From assembly GCA_017471085.1 (NCBI GenBank), contig JAFUWW010000096.1:1-42946 (forward strand): a DNA stretch of 42,946 bases, in the 5' to 3' direction. Position 1 is the stretch's first letter. Every line of letters begins with the position of its first letter. Origin of the DNA: Bacteroidales bacterium. Its GTDB lineage: Bacteria; Bacteroidota; Bacteroidia; Bacteroidales; UBA932. This document shows positions 9,002 to 17,505 of the stretch, in pieces. The notes under the pieces were generated by a model that was not told the DNA's origin, did not search any database, and saw nothing but the letters and a program-made list of their open reading frames with translations. The position numbers and the translations under genes were made by a program.

Positions 9002-9976
9002 ATGAAAAAGCTATTCCATGCAGCCGCCATCCTGGCGATGGCCCTCTCCCTGAACAGCTGCCTCGCCGGCAAGTTCATGTCCCATTATGCCCTGACCCCC
9101 AAGGTACACGGCGAGGCCGACATCGAGCGTACGCGCCACAAGGCCGATTCCCTGCTGCCTGGCAGTACCAAATGGTATGACGATCTCAAGGCCCAGGGCA
9201 TCCTGAAAGACCACTGGATCACCAGTGATGACGGTTATAAACTGCACGCCTGCTCCGTTCCTGCCAAAGATCCCGAGAACGCCAAGGGAACCGCTATCGT
9301 CGTTCACGGTTATACGGACAACCACTTCGTTTTCCTGTATCTGGTGCGGATGTATCGGGACGAATTCAACTACAACGTCCTTTTCCCGGACCTTCAGTAT
9401 CACGGCTATTCCGAGGGTGACGAGATCCAGATGGGCTGGAAAGACCGCCTGGATGTGATGAAGTGGATTGATGTCGCTCACAATCAGTTCAAGGATGATT
9501 TCATGGTCCTGCACGGTGTGTCCATGGGTGCCGCCACGGTAATGATGACCAGTGGCGAGCAGCTTCCGGACTATGTCAAGTGTTTTGTGGAGGACTGTGG
9601 CTATAGTTCTGTGCGCGGACAGTTTACGAAAAACCTCAAGGACATGAGTCCGCTTCTTCCCAAGGTGATCCTCACCAGCGCCAGCATCGTTACCAACCGC
9701 GAGTTCGGCTGGTCGTTCAAGGAGGCCGACTGCCGCCCTGCCCTGGCCAAATGTGAGAAACCGATGCTCTTCATCCACGGAGACGCCGACGATTTTGTTC
9801 CCTTCGAGCACCTGTGGGAGAACTACAACGCCAAGAAGAAGGGTTACAAAGAGTACTATGTGTGCAAGGGCGCCGTCCATGCCAACTCTTTCGCAAAGGA
9901 CCCCGCAGAATACAAGCGCAGAGTGCTCAACTTCCTCAAGACCGTCCACAACATGATTGCCGTGGGCAACCTCTAG
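9002..9976 (+). CDS. alpha/beta hydrolase lipoprotein
   Basis: The 324-residue protein is predicted to be lipid-anchored: signal peptide with lipobox LNSC, Cys20. The alpha/beta-hydrolase fold is shown by the oxyanion segment VVHGYTDN (101-108), nucleophile Ser174 in HGVSMGAA, acid Asp263 in HGDADDFVP and His293 in AVHANSF. The closest general group is the YqkD/BAAT-like hydrolases annotated as alpha/beta hydrolase family proteins; the substrate is unknown. It lies 5 bases behind the POTRA-less Omp85 barrel, which suggests joint work at the outer membrane or in the periplasm. No strong terminator follows; 112 bases separate it from the convergent aquaporin gene. Confidence 0.9.
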   Translation: MKKLFHAAAILAMALSLNSCLAGKFMSHYALTPKVHGEADIERTRHKADSLLPGSTKWYDDLKAQGILKDHWITSDDGYKLHACSVPAKDPENAKGTAIVVHGYTDNHFVFLYLVRMYRDEFNYNVLFPDLQYHGYSEGDEIQMGWKDRLDVMKWIDVAHNQFKDDFMVLHGVSMGAATVMMTSGEQLPDYVKCFVEDCGYSSVRGQFTKNLKDMSPLLPKVILTSASIVTNREFGWSFKEADCRPALAKCEKPMLFIHGDADDFVPFEHLWENYNAKKKGYKEYYVCKGAVHANSFAKDPAEYKRRVLNFLKTVHNMIAVGNL

Positions 9977-10088
9977 AAGTATTTGCACAATTGTTACCCA
10001 AAGGAGGGTGGCCGAAGTCAAGCCAACTTTTGAGCCGACCTCTTGTTGAAATGATGCGGAAAAACAGATGCTTCCGCGAAAAAGCTGA

Positions 10089-10763
10089 TTACTTCTCCTT
10101 GGGAGCGATGGCTTTCCAGCAGAATGCGCTGAGGGCGCCGCCCACCAGAGGAGCGCAGATGAATACCCATACATCCTTGAGGGCATCGCCGCCGGCGAAA
10201 AGGGCCGGGCCGATGGAACGGGCCGGGTTCACGGAAGTGCCGGTGAGGTTGATGCACACCAGGTGGATGAGGATGAGGCTGAGGCCGATGGCCAGACCGG
10301 CAAAGTTGCCGGCACCCACCTTGGAATCCGTGGTGCCAAGGACTACGAGCACGAACAGGAAGGTAGCGATCACTTCTACGAGGAAGGCACCGCCCACGCC
10401 GCCTGCATTGGCAACACCGTTGGAGCCGAGGCCGCCGGTGAGGTCAGGAGCGGATACTACGCTGGCAACCAGCAGGAGCACGGCACCGGCGAGGATACCG
10501 CCGATCAGCTGGCCTACCCAGTAACCGCAGGCATCCTTCCAGGTCATGTGGCCGGAGAGGGCGACACCGAGGGTGATGGCCGGATTGATGTGGCAACCGC
10601 TGATGCCGCCGATGGTGTAGGCCATGGCGACTACGGCGAGACCGAAGGCAATGGCAGTTCCCACTACACCGGCAGGTGTGTTACAACCCAGGAACATGGC
10701 AGTTCCGCAGCCCAGGAACGTAAGTACGAAAGTACCTAAACATTCAGCAATGTACTTCTTCAT
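10089..10763 (-). CDS. aqpZ: aquaporin Z-like water channel
   Basis: A 224-residue, six-helix major intrinsic protein with both half-helix motifs: NPA at 60-62 (CHINPAIT) and at 179-181 (SVNPARS). The aromatic/arginine filter positions can be aligned with E. coli AqpZ: His167, Thr176 and Arg182 are kept, while the Phe position appears to be Tyr49 (VAMAYTIGG). The pattern favours water over glycerol. It is a single-gene unit convergent with the hydrolase and divergent from the GH97 gene, with a -7 box 28 bases upstream of its start. Confidence 0.95.
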   Translation of the reverse strand: MKKYIAECLGTFVLTFLGCGTAMFLGCNTPAGVVGTAIAFGLAVVAMAYTIGGISGCHINPAITLGVALSGHMTWKDACGYWVGQLIGGILAGAVLLLVASVVSAPDLTGGLGSNGVANAGGVGGAFLVEVIATFLFVLVVLGTTDSKVGAGNFAGLAIGLSLILIHLVCINLTGTSVNPARSIGPALFAGGDALKDVWVFICAPLVGGALSAFCWKAIAPKEK

Positions 10764-10790
10764 TTTTTAAAGAATTTAGGATTAGTGACA

Positions 10791-10798
10791 CAAATATA
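10791..10798 (-). promoter_or_regulatory. putative -7 box for aqpZ
   Basis: On the minus strand TATATTTG matches TAnnTTTG, 27 bases upstream of the aqpZ ATG. No good -33 element is seen. Confidence 0.55.
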
Positions 10799-10880
10799 GA
10801 ATAAAAACCGGAAATATGCCAAGTGCGGAATTGGTTTTTTGCCGAACTATTCTCAAATTTGCAGAAAACACAATGCCGAT

Positions 10881-12845
10881 ATGAAAAGAATACTCTGTCT
10901 TTTTGCCGTTCTGTCTTTTTTGCCTTCCTTCGCCAAGGATTATCAGGTGCTTTCTCCTGACAAGAAGCTTCAGATAGTTGTGGTCCAGGACGGCGGAACC
11001 ATTTCATACAGTGTCTCTTATAATGGAACTACGCTCGTTGCGCCTTCCGAGGTCTCCCTGACCCTCACGGACGGAACCGTCTGGGGCGGGGCCTCCCGTT
11101 TTGGCAAAGCGCGTACCCGGTCTGTCAATCAGTCGGTCAGTACGCCCGTTTTCAAGCGTGCGGAAGTAAAAGATGTCTTCAACGAACTCCGGTTGGTCTC
11201 CAAATCCTTCGACCTGGTGTTCCGGGCCTACGACGACGGCGCGGCCTATCGTTTCGAGCCCAGGCAGGCCGTATCGGTGAAGGCGGAGCAGGCCACTTTC
11301 CGTTTTCCGGAAGACTGGCAGGCGTACATCCCTTATGTGAGCCAGCACACGGAAACGCTGGAAAGCCAGTTCTTCAACTCTTTCGAGTCGCAGTACGCCC
11401 ATCATCCCGTGAGCCAGTGGAACCGGGAGCGCCTGGCCTTCCTGCCCATTACGGTGGAAGCGGCCGGCGGCCTCCGTCTCTGCCTGGTGGAATCGGACCT
11501 GCTGGACTACCCCGGCATGTTCCTCTACAATGCCGATGGTTCCACCACGCTGAAGGGCGTTTTTGCTCCCGTCCCGGACAAGACGGAACAAGGCGGCCAC
11601 AACAACTTGCAGCGCCTGGTGCAGACCAGAAAGGACTGCCTGGCCGAGGATACCCGGGAACTGCCCTGGAGGGGCATCATCGTGGCTTCGGAAGACCGCC
11701 AGCTGGCCCAGAGCGATTTCACCTACCGCCTGGCCACCCCCTCGGCGGAAGGAGACTGGTCATGGGTAAGGCCCGGCAAGGTGGCCTGGGACTGGTGGAA
11801 CGACTGGAACATCTACGGGGTAGACTTCATCTCCGGCATCAACAACGATACGTATAAGTACTATATCGACTTTGCTTCGGAAAAAGGTATCGAATATGTG
11901 ATCCTGGACGAGGGATGGTCTGTCAACGGAAAGGCGGACCTCATGCAGGTGGTGCCGGAAATCGACCTGGAAATGCTTGCGGACTATGCCCGAAGCAAGG
12001 GCGTAGGGCTCATCCTTTGGGCCGGTTATTACGCCTTCAACCGCGACATGGAGGCTGTCTGTGCCCATTATTCCAAGATGGGCATCAAGGGCTGGAAGAT
12101 TGATTTCATGGACCACGACGACCAACCCGTCGTAGATTTCTACCGCCGGGCGGCGGAAACGGCGGCCAAGTACCACATGATGGTGGATTTCCACGGAGCC
12201 TACAAGCCCACCGGCCTGCACAGGACCTACCCGAACGTGATCAATTATGAAGGCATCTTCGGCCTGGAAAACATGAAATGGGCGGCGCCTTCGGTAGACC
12301 AGGTTACCTACGATGTCACCGTTCCCTTCGTCCGCCTGGTGGCAGGTCCGGCCGATTATACCCAGGGAGCCATGCGCAATGCCACCCGCAGCAACTATCG
12401 GCCCGTAAACGACGAGCCGATGTCACAGGGAACCCGCTGCCACCAGCTGGCGGAATATGTGATTTTCGACGCCCCGCTCACCATGCTCTGCGATTCCCCC
12501 TCCAATTACCGGAGTGAGCCGGAATGTACGGAATTCATTGCCGATATCCCCACGGTCTGGGACGAGACGGTGGCCTTGGACGGCAAGATCGGGGAATATG
12601 TGGTGATGGCCCGCCGGAAAGGCGGCACCTGGTACATCGGTGCCCTGAACGGCTGGCAGCCGCGTGATGTGGAAATCGACCTGGACTTCCTTCCTGCCGG
12701 TAAAACCGTCGGCGTCGCATTCCGTGACGGAGCCAACGCCCACAGGGCTGCGCGCGATTACAGGAAAGAAGAAGTCTCCCTCGGAGGAAGGAGACTGAAA
12801 GTGCATCTTGCCCCGGGCGGGGGATATGTCCTGATAGTGAAATAG
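10881..12845 (+). CDS. glycoside hydrolase family 97 (alpha-glucosidase/alpha-galactosidase type)
   Basis: A 654-residue secreted enzyme of the SusB family: signal peptide (MKRILCLFAVLSFLPSFA), N-terminal beta-sandwich starting YQVLSPDKK, central TIM barrel, and C-terminal beta domain ending GGGYVLIVK. Barrel landmarks are WDWWNDWNIYGVDF, YVILDEGW, GLILWAGYY, GWKIDFMDHDDQ and NYEGIFGLE. GH97 contains inverting glucosidases (two Glu bases) and retaining galactosidases (Asp nucleophile). Asp408 in KIDFM and Glu457 in NYEG are candidate nucleophile and acid/base, which would suggest the retaining, galactosidase-like branch; that is inference. The start at 10881 gives the signal peptide. It converges with sdaA, 2 bases apart, and is not in a visible polysaccharide utilisation locus. 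Confidence 0.93.
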   Translation: MKRILCLFAVLSFLPSFAKDYQVLSPDKKLQIVVVQDGGTISYSVSYNGTTLVAPSEVSLTLTDGTVWGGASRFGKARTRSVNQSVSTPVFKRAEVKDVFNELRLVSKSFDLVFRAYDDGAAYRFEPRQAVSVKAEQATFRFPEDWQAYIPYVSQHTETLESQFFNSFESQYAHHPVSQWNRERLAFLPITVEAAGGLRLCLVESDLLDYPGMFLYNADGSTTLKGVFAPVPDKTEQGGHNNLQRLVQTRKDCLAEDTRELPWRGIIVASEDRQLAQSDFTYRLATPSAEGDWSWVRPGKVAWDWWNDWNIYGVDFISGINNDTYKYYIDFASEKGIEYVILDEGWSVNGKADLMQVVPEIDLEMLADYARSKGVGLILWAGYYAFNRDMEAVCAHYSKMGIKGWKIDFMDHDDQPVVDFYRRAAETAAKYHMMVDFHGAYKPTGLHRTYPNVINYEGIFGLENMKWAAPSVDQVTYDVTVPFVRLVAGPADYTQGAMRNATRSNYRPVNDEPMSQGTRCHQLAEYVIFDAPLTMLCDSPSNYRSEPECTEFIADIPTVWDETVALDGKIGEYVVMARRKGGTWYIGALNGWQPRDVEIDLDFLPAGKTVGVAFRDGANAHRAARDYRKEEVSLGGRRLKVHLAPGGGYVLIVK

Positions 12846-12847
12846 GC

Positions 12848-14068
12848 CTATTTCTGCTGCATCTTTTTGGTGTAGCGGAGGGCGAGTCCGCCGGCAGAGG
12901 TCTCCTTGTACAGGGAAGGGAGGTCTTTGCCGGTTTGCTTCATCACTTCCACTACGTGGTCGAAGGAGATGCGGTGCTTGCCGTCGGAGAAGGTGGCATA
13001 GATTTCGGAATCCAGGGCACGGGTGGCCGCAAAAGCGTTCCGCTCTATGCAGGGAATCTGCACCAGGCCGCAGATGGGGTCGCAGGTCATGCCCAGATGG
13101 TGTTCCAGGCCCATTTCCGCGGCATATTCAATCTGGTAGGGACTGCCGCCGAATAGCTGGCAGGCGGCGGCCGATGCCATGGCGCAGGCGACGCCCACCT
13201 CTCCCTGGCAGCCCACTTCCGCTCCGGAGATGGAGGCGTTCTGCTTCACGACATTGCCCACGATGCCGGCCGTGGCCAGGGCATGGAGGATCTTGGTGTC
13301 CGTGAAGCCGTGACCGTGTGCGAGGTGATACAGGACTCCGGGCATTACGCCGCACGAACCGCAGGTGGGGGCCGTGACGATGATTCCGCCCGAGGCGTTT
13401 TCTTCGCTTACGGCAAGGGCATAGGAGAAAACCAGGCCGCGGGACCGGAGGTTGGGCTGATAGCCCAGCGCTTTCACATGGTACACCGACGCTTTGCGGG
13501 AAAGGTTGAGCGGACCGGGAAGCCTGCCTTCCGTGTTCAGGCCGCGCTCGACAGACGCTTTCATCGCCTCCCAGATTTCCTGCAGGTAGTTCCAGATATC
13601 CGGGCCTTCGCACATGTCCACGTACTCCCAGTAGCTGCGTCCGTTGGCGTCGCACCATTCGGCGATTTCCGTGAGCGTGTTCATGTCATAGATATCTCCT
13701 GAAGCGCTGAATTCCTTCCCTTCACCTTCGGACAGGGCGCCTCCTCCGATGCTGTAGGCGGTCCATTCCTCCAGCAAGGCTCCATCGGCATTGAAGGCTT
13801 TGAAGACCATGCCGTTGGGATGGTATTTCGGGAAGATGTCCGCTCGCCACAGGATTTCGGTGGGGGCAACGGGGGAGAGTGCTTCGATAATGGCCGCATC
13901 GGTCATGTGACCTTTTCCCGTGGCGGCCAGCGAGCCCTGGAGGGTTACTTCGAAACGCCCGGCATCGGGATGCTTCTGTGCGAAGATGCGCGCTGCATTG
14001 AAAGGGCCCATCGTGTGTGAAGACGAGGGCCCTTTTCCAATCTTGTAGAGTTCTCTGAGGGATTTCAT
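12848..14068 (-). CDS. sdaA: L-serine ammonia-lyase, iron-sulfur-dependent, single-chain
   Basis: Deaminates L-serine to pyruvate and ammonia using an oxygen-labile [4Fe-4S] cluster. The 406-residue chain carries the alpha and beta domains fused. The N-terminal beta domain has KGPSSSHTMGPFNAA. The alpha domain has NASGGIIVTAPTCGSCGVMPG, SGAEVGCQGEVGVACAMA and MTCDPICGLVQIPCIERNA, which hold the cluster Cys residues. The start at 14068 is set by the overlap TGATG: the TGA of the rubrerythrin gene and this ATG share one base, so translation is probably coupled. Pairing with a peroxide-removing protein fits the sensitivity of the cluster. Confidence 0.96.
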   Translation of the reverse strand: MKSLRELYKIGKGPSSSHTMGPFNAARIFAQKHPDAGRFEVTLQGSLAATGKGHMTDAAIIEALSPVAPTEILWRADIFPKYHPNGMVFKAFNADGALLEEWTAYSIGGGALSEGEGKEFSASGDIYDMNTLTEIAEWCDANGRSYWEYVDMCEGPDIWNYLQEIWEAMKASVERGLNTEGRLPGPLNLSRKASVYHVKALGYQPNLRSRGLVFSYALAVSEENASGGIIVTAPTCGSCGVMPGVLYHLAHGHGFTDTKILHALATAGIVGNVVKQNASISGAEVGCQGEVGVACAMASAAACQLFGGSPYQIEYAAEMGLEHHLGMTCDPICGLVQIPCIERNAFAATRALDSEIYATFSDGKHRISFDHVVEVMKQTGKDLPSLYKETSAGGLALRYTKKMQQK

Positions 14069-14610
14069 CAATAGTTTTCTGCGAGAATCTGGAAATAGGA
14101 TTTGGGATGGGCGCAGACCGGGCAGAGTTCCGGAGCTTTCTTGCCCACCACGATGTGGCCGCAGTTGGAGCACTGCCAGATGCAGTCGCCGTCGCGGGAG
14201 AAGACCACCTCGTCCTCGATGTTCTGGAGGAGTTTGCGGTAGCGCTCTTCATGGTGCTTTTCAATGGCGCCTACCATGCGGAATTTGGCTGCAATTTCAT
14301 CGAACCCTTCTTCCTTGGCTTCGCGGGCCATCCTTTCGTACATGTCGGTCCATTCGAAGTTTTCGCCGTTCGCTGCATCGGCCAGATTTTCCGGTGTGGA
14401 AGGAACAGCGCCGCCATGCAGGTATTTGAACCAGATTTCGGCGTGTTCTTTTTCATTGGCGGCGGTCTCTTCAAAGATCTTGGAGATCTGGACGTAGCCG
14501 TCTTTCTTGGCCTTGGAGGCATAGTAGGTGTACTTGTTGCGGGCTTGGGACTCACCTGCAAAAGCTTCCATCAGATTCTTTTCTGTTTTAGTTCCTTTAA
14601 GCTCTTTCAT
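14068..14610 (-). CDS. rbr: rubrerythrin
   Basis: Reduces hydrogen peroxide in the cytoplasm of anaerobes. The 180-residue protein has the ferritin-like diiron domain (Glu20, then Glu53-x2-His56, a Glu cluster around 92-97, and Glu117-x2-His120). A C-terminal rubredoxin-like FeS4 domain has Cys147, Cys150, Cys163 and Cys166. Length and order are those of classical rubrerythrin. Its own near-consensus promoter lies in the 38-base gap from the glycosyltransferase gene. Its stop overlaps the sdaA start by one base, so the two form an operon. Confidence 0.97.
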   Translation of the reverse strand: MKELKGTKTEKNLMEAFAGESQARNKYTYYASKAKKDGYVQISKIFEETAANEKEHAEIWFKYLHGGAVPSTPENLADAANGENFEWTDMYERMAREAKEEGFDEIAAKFRMVGAIEKHHEERYRKLLQNIEDEVVFSRDGDCIWQCSNCGHIVVGKKAPELCPVCAHPKSYFQILAENY

Positions 14611-14631
14611 AATACGTGTGTTTTGTGCGCG

Positions 14632-14639
14632 TAAAGGTA
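14632..14639 (-). promoter_or_regulatory. putative -7 box for rbr-sdaA
   Basis: On the minus strand TACCTTTA matches 7 of 8 positions of the TAnnTTTG pattern, 21 bases upstream of the rbr ATG. A TTGACA-like sequence lies about 18-20 bases further upstream, at the expected -33 region. Confidence 0.5.
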
Positions 14640-14648
14640 AGGAAAAAC

Positions 14649-15812
14649 TTACGCTTTGTCAATAGCGTCCTGAAACATCTTGACCAATTGTTCCACGCAG
14701 TTCCTGATGTCGTAATCTTTCATTTTCTCCGCATATATCTTTCCGGTTTCCCAGCGCTCCCTGGGATGGGAGAGCCAGTAGTCGATGCGGTGAGCCAGGG
14801 CTTCCGGATTCTTCTCCGGAAAGAGGCTGTGCCAGTCCAGCGAGAACTGGGAAGTGCCGCTGTACCGTCCTTCGGCTATCACCGGCACCGTGCCCTGCTG
14901 CAGTGCTTCCATGATGGACAGTCCTTCCACTTCCACGGTGGCGCAGTGGGCGCAGAGGTCGGCATTGGCAGACAGGTCGCGCAGTCCTTCCCGGTCCAGG
15001 AAGACGAACTGGGGATCATATCCCACAATCCCATCCCGGTACAGTTTGTGCGCCATTTTTTTATAGCGCCTGGCACAAGGGCCGTTTCCGGCAAAAACCA
15101 GCTGGATGTTTTTGGCAAAAGCACTGTAATGCATGGCTTCCAGCAAGGTCGGCTGATCCTTTTCTTTGGAAAGCCGGCCGATATAGACAACCTTGAAAGG
15201 ACGGTCCATGTCCATGTAATTGGCCGGCGGTTCGCTCTTGCGGCGGCACTCGTCCGGGATGACCCCGTTGGAAATCACCTCCAGCCTGGAGCGGATGTGG
15301 TAGCGGCGCAGGCGGTCCAGCACGTTCTGCGTGGGACATTGAATGCAGTCGCAGTGATTGTAGATCAGGTTGCACCATGCCCGGAGGATGGCGCGGCTCA
15401 GCCCTTTCCAGTAGCGCAGCGGCCCCAGGGAATTGGTAATGTTCTCCGGGTGGAGATGGTATGTGGCCGTCACGGGCTTTCCCAGTTTCCGGGCCATTCT
15501 CAACGTCTTGACTTCCAAGACGAAAGCCTCTTCCAGGTGGACTACATCGGCCCAGCGTACTGCTTTTTCGATCATTTTCCAGTCGCTGGAAGCATAGCTG
15601 AAGCCCTGGGATTCAATGATGCCCTGCAGCAGGGGAAAACGGAATTCTTTCAGCGGAAAATCCGGCTGGGGACTTGCGGCGCCCTTGTTGGGACCTGAGA
15701 GTACCCGCACGTCGTGCCCGGCTTCCCGCAGTTGATGGATGGTCCTGCGGGCCGATGCATCCAGCCCGTTTCCCTTGACATATAAGTTGTTGATTACAAA
15801 AAGGATTTTCAT
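14649..15812 (-). CDS. glycosyltransferase family 4
   Basis: A 387-residue GT-B glycosyltransferase. The N-terminal half opens [20 protein letters not shown] and has the [11 protein letters not shown] acceptor-side segment. The C-terminal donor-binding half has [19 protein letters not shown] and the E-x7-E motif ([14 protein letters not shown]). Such enzymes add hexoses from nucleotide sugars to lipids or glycans at the inner face of the cytoplasmic membrane; donor and acceptor cannot be read. Its ATG shares one base with the TGA of the PCMD gene, so it is the third gene of the esterase-PCMD-GT4 operon. Confidence 0.92.
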   Translation of the reverse strand: MKILFVINNLYVKGNGLDASARRTIHQLREAGHDVRVLSGPNKGAASPQPDFPLKEFRFPLLQGIIESQGFSYASSDWKMIEKAVRWADVVHLEEAFVLEVKTLRMARKLGKPVTATYHLHPENITNSLGPLRYWKGLSRAILRAWCNLIYNHCDCIQCPTQNVLDRLRRYHIRSRLEVISNGVIPDECRRKSEPPANYMDMDRPFKVVYIGRLSKEKDQPTLLEAMHYSAFAKNIQLVFAGNGPCARRYKKMAHKLYRDGIVGYDPQFVFLDREGLRDLSANADLCAHCATVEVEGLSIMEALQQGTVPVIAEGRYSGTSQFSLDWHSLFPEKNPEALAHRIDYWLSHPRERWETGKIYAEKMKDYDIRNCVEQLVKMFQDAIDKA

Positions 15813-16561
15813 CAGTAGTTAAACTGGAACTCATCGACAAAAAGCACGGAATCGCTGCTGCCGGTAAAATAATTGCCGAAGCGGCTTGACGTGCAGAGAA
15901 TGATGATGTAATTGGGGGTTCTGTCGTCTCGGTATTCCAACGGAATCTCGAAAGGGATGTATCCGTCCGTTTCCTTGTCCAGTATCAGGTGACCTGTCGC
16001 CACGATGTCCGGATCCGACTCGTCCCGGTCCAGTGTTTTCTCGGTGGTATCGACCCGTTGGGGAGCATCCCAGGCCGCCAGGGTTACTTCGATGATGGCT
16101 TCGTCGCCGGTGCCCTTCAGGTTTTTGTAAGGGGCTTTGACGACATGGATGATCCCCGGCTGGTAGTGGGCGAATCCGGAGAGGCTCTTCGGCCGGCCGT
16201 TGAAGGGAGTGCCGAATTCCAGCTCCGCTCCTTTCATTTTTACGATGCGGACGAATTTGCCGGTAAACAGATTGCCGGCGAGGAGTTTGCCCAGGATCTT
16301 TTTTGACGCGATGCGGGCGGCTGCTTTCCCTTCACCGGCCACTGCGACATGTTCGTATTCCGGAGTGGTGCCGTTGATGCCGAGGATGCTGGAACCGCGG
16401 TTGGCGGTATCCCAGACGCGGTTGTCTTCATCTTTCTCAGCATACAGGTTCCAGCTGCCACGGGTCTTGTGCCAGTTGTCGAAGTTCATGTTTGGAAGCT
16501 GCTGGGCAGAAAGGGTGGTTGCAAGCAGCAGCCCGAGGAGGAGGGTGAAGCTATTCTTCAT
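15812..16561 (-). CDS. secreted PCMD-domain (putative carbohydrate metabolism domain) protein
   Basis: A 249-residue exported protein with a signal peptide (MKNSFTLLLGLLLATTLSAQ). The sequence that follows, starting QLPNMNFDNWHK and ending SDSVLFVDEFQFNY, is characteristic of the Bacteroidetes PCMD family, a beta-sandwich linked to surface carbohydrate handling. PYKNLKGTGDEAIIEV and YIIILCTSSRFGNYF are further family-like segments. The start at 16561 gives the signal peptide and overlaps the 3' end of the esterase gene by 11 bases; its own stop overlaps the GT4 start by one base. The molecular function of the family is not established. Confidence 0.82.
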   Translation of the reverse strand: MKNSFTLLLGLLLATTLSAQQLPNMNFDNWHKTRGSWNLYAEKDEDNRVWDTANRGSSILGINGTTPEYEHVAVAGEGKAAARIASKKILGKLLAGNLFTGKFVRIVKMKGAELEFGTPFNGRPKSLSGFAHYQPGIIHVVKAPYKNLKGTGDEAIIEVTLAAWDAPQRVDTTEKTLDRDESDPDIVATGHLILDKETDGYIPFEIPLEYRDDRTPNYIIILCTSSRFGNYFTGSSDSVLFVDEFQFNY

Positions 16562-17450
16562 GCCGAAAAACTCTTTGAAGCATGTCTGCGTATTCATCTA
16601 TCCAGCCGTTCTTCCAGTCATGTGAACCGGGATATTTGCTGTATACGTGAAAATACCCTTTGTTTTCCATGAAATGATGGAGCCGCAGGGTCGACGGGCG
16701 CATGATATCCCATTTCCCGGCATAAAGATAGTATCCTTTGGGCGGATGGGCGGAGAACTGGCGGGCCATTTTTTCATGCAGATGGCCGTAGAAAATCTTC
16801 CGGTAGCCCCGGTCCCTTCCCATGCACCACGTATAAGGGGAAAAAGCACCGATGTATCCGAAAATGTCCGGATGGTTGGCTCCCAGGCAGATGCTTTGCC
16901 ATCCGCCTACGGAAAGTCCCGCCACAGCCCTGTGGGCAGCATCCGGCAGGGTGCGATAGAGACTGTCCACCGCCTGTACGACATCCTGGACAAAGGCATA
17001 TTCCACCGTCCCGTCTACTTCCCAGATGGATTCCCAGGCATCTTTGAACCGGCCGCCTTCGTAGTCGCGGTCATCGTTGTACTGGTTCACGTTGGGCATG
17101 ACCACGATGCAGGGCTCCGCCAGCCCTTCCCTTACCAGGCTGTCGGTGCTTTGATAGACTTTCCCTTTACGGATCCAGGAAGTCTCATATCCGCGGGCGC
17201 CGTGCAGAAGGTAGAATACGGGATAACGCCTTTCGCTCTTGTAGTAATCGGCCGGAAGATAGACGATCATCCGGCGGCAGGTGGGACCGGGGACGCTGGA
17301 GGGGTACAGGATTTCCTCCACCAGTCCTTCCGGGGTGTAGTCGGAGCGGATGGCCGGGCCGGGCAGGTACGTCTCCGAGTTCCGGAACCGGACTACGCCG
17401 CAGGAGGTGAGGACCACTCCCGCCACGACCAGGCCGACGAAGGATTGCAT
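16551..17450 (-). CDS. esterase D/CE1-like lipoprotein hydrolase
   Basis: A 299-residue lipoprotein (lipobox LTSC, Cys17) with the putative-esterase fold (PF00756) seen in carbohydrate esterases such as feruloyl or acetyl esterases. It shows RRMIVYLPADYY, VFYLLHGARGYETSW, the nucleophile Ser180 in AGLSVGGW, Asp248 in AGKWDIM and His277 in PGSHDWKNGW. The start at 17450 is the only one compatible with a signal peptide; more upstream Met codons fall inside the yebC terminator hairpin. It heads an operon with the PCMD and GT4 genes, which suggests a glycan or glycolipid substrate. Confidence 0.88.
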   Translation of the reverse strand: MQSFVGLVVAGVVLTSCGVVRFRNSETYLPGPAIRSDYTPEGLVEEILYPSSVPGPTCRRMIVYLPADYYKSERRYPVFYLLHGARGYETSWIRKGKVYQSTDSLVREGLAEPCIVVMPNVNQYNDDRDYEGGRFKDAWESIWEVDGTVEYAFVQDVVQAVDSLYRTLPDAAHRAVAGLSVGGWQSICLGANHPDIFGYIGAFSPYTWCMGRDRGYRKIFYGHLHEKMARQFSAHPPKGYYLYAGKWDIMRPSTLRLHHFMENKGYFHVYSKYPGSHDWKNGWIDEYADMLQRVFRHEE

Positions 17451-17456
17451 CCTTAT

Positions 17457-17492
17457 AAAAAAGCCGGACATCAAGGTCCGGCTTTTCTTTTT
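17457..17492 (-). terminator. intrinsic terminator downstream of yebC, bidirectional in form
   Basis: The 9-bp perfect stem AAGCCGGAC (17461-17469) and GTCCGGCTT (17476-17484) has a 6-base loop, with A-rich and T-rich flanks on both sides. Read on the minus strand it follows yebC by 13 bases and ends in a T6 tract. The ATG of the esterase gene starts 7 bases after the T tract, so the terminator occupies that gene's leader. Confidence 0.85.
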
Positions 17493-17505
17493 CAGAAAAG
17501 GTAAC

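Noticed and set aside
10039..10088. A terminator between the hydrolase and aquaporin genes
   Set aside because: GCGGAA and TTCCGC can pair around 10057-10078, but the loop is long and no T tract follows on either strand.
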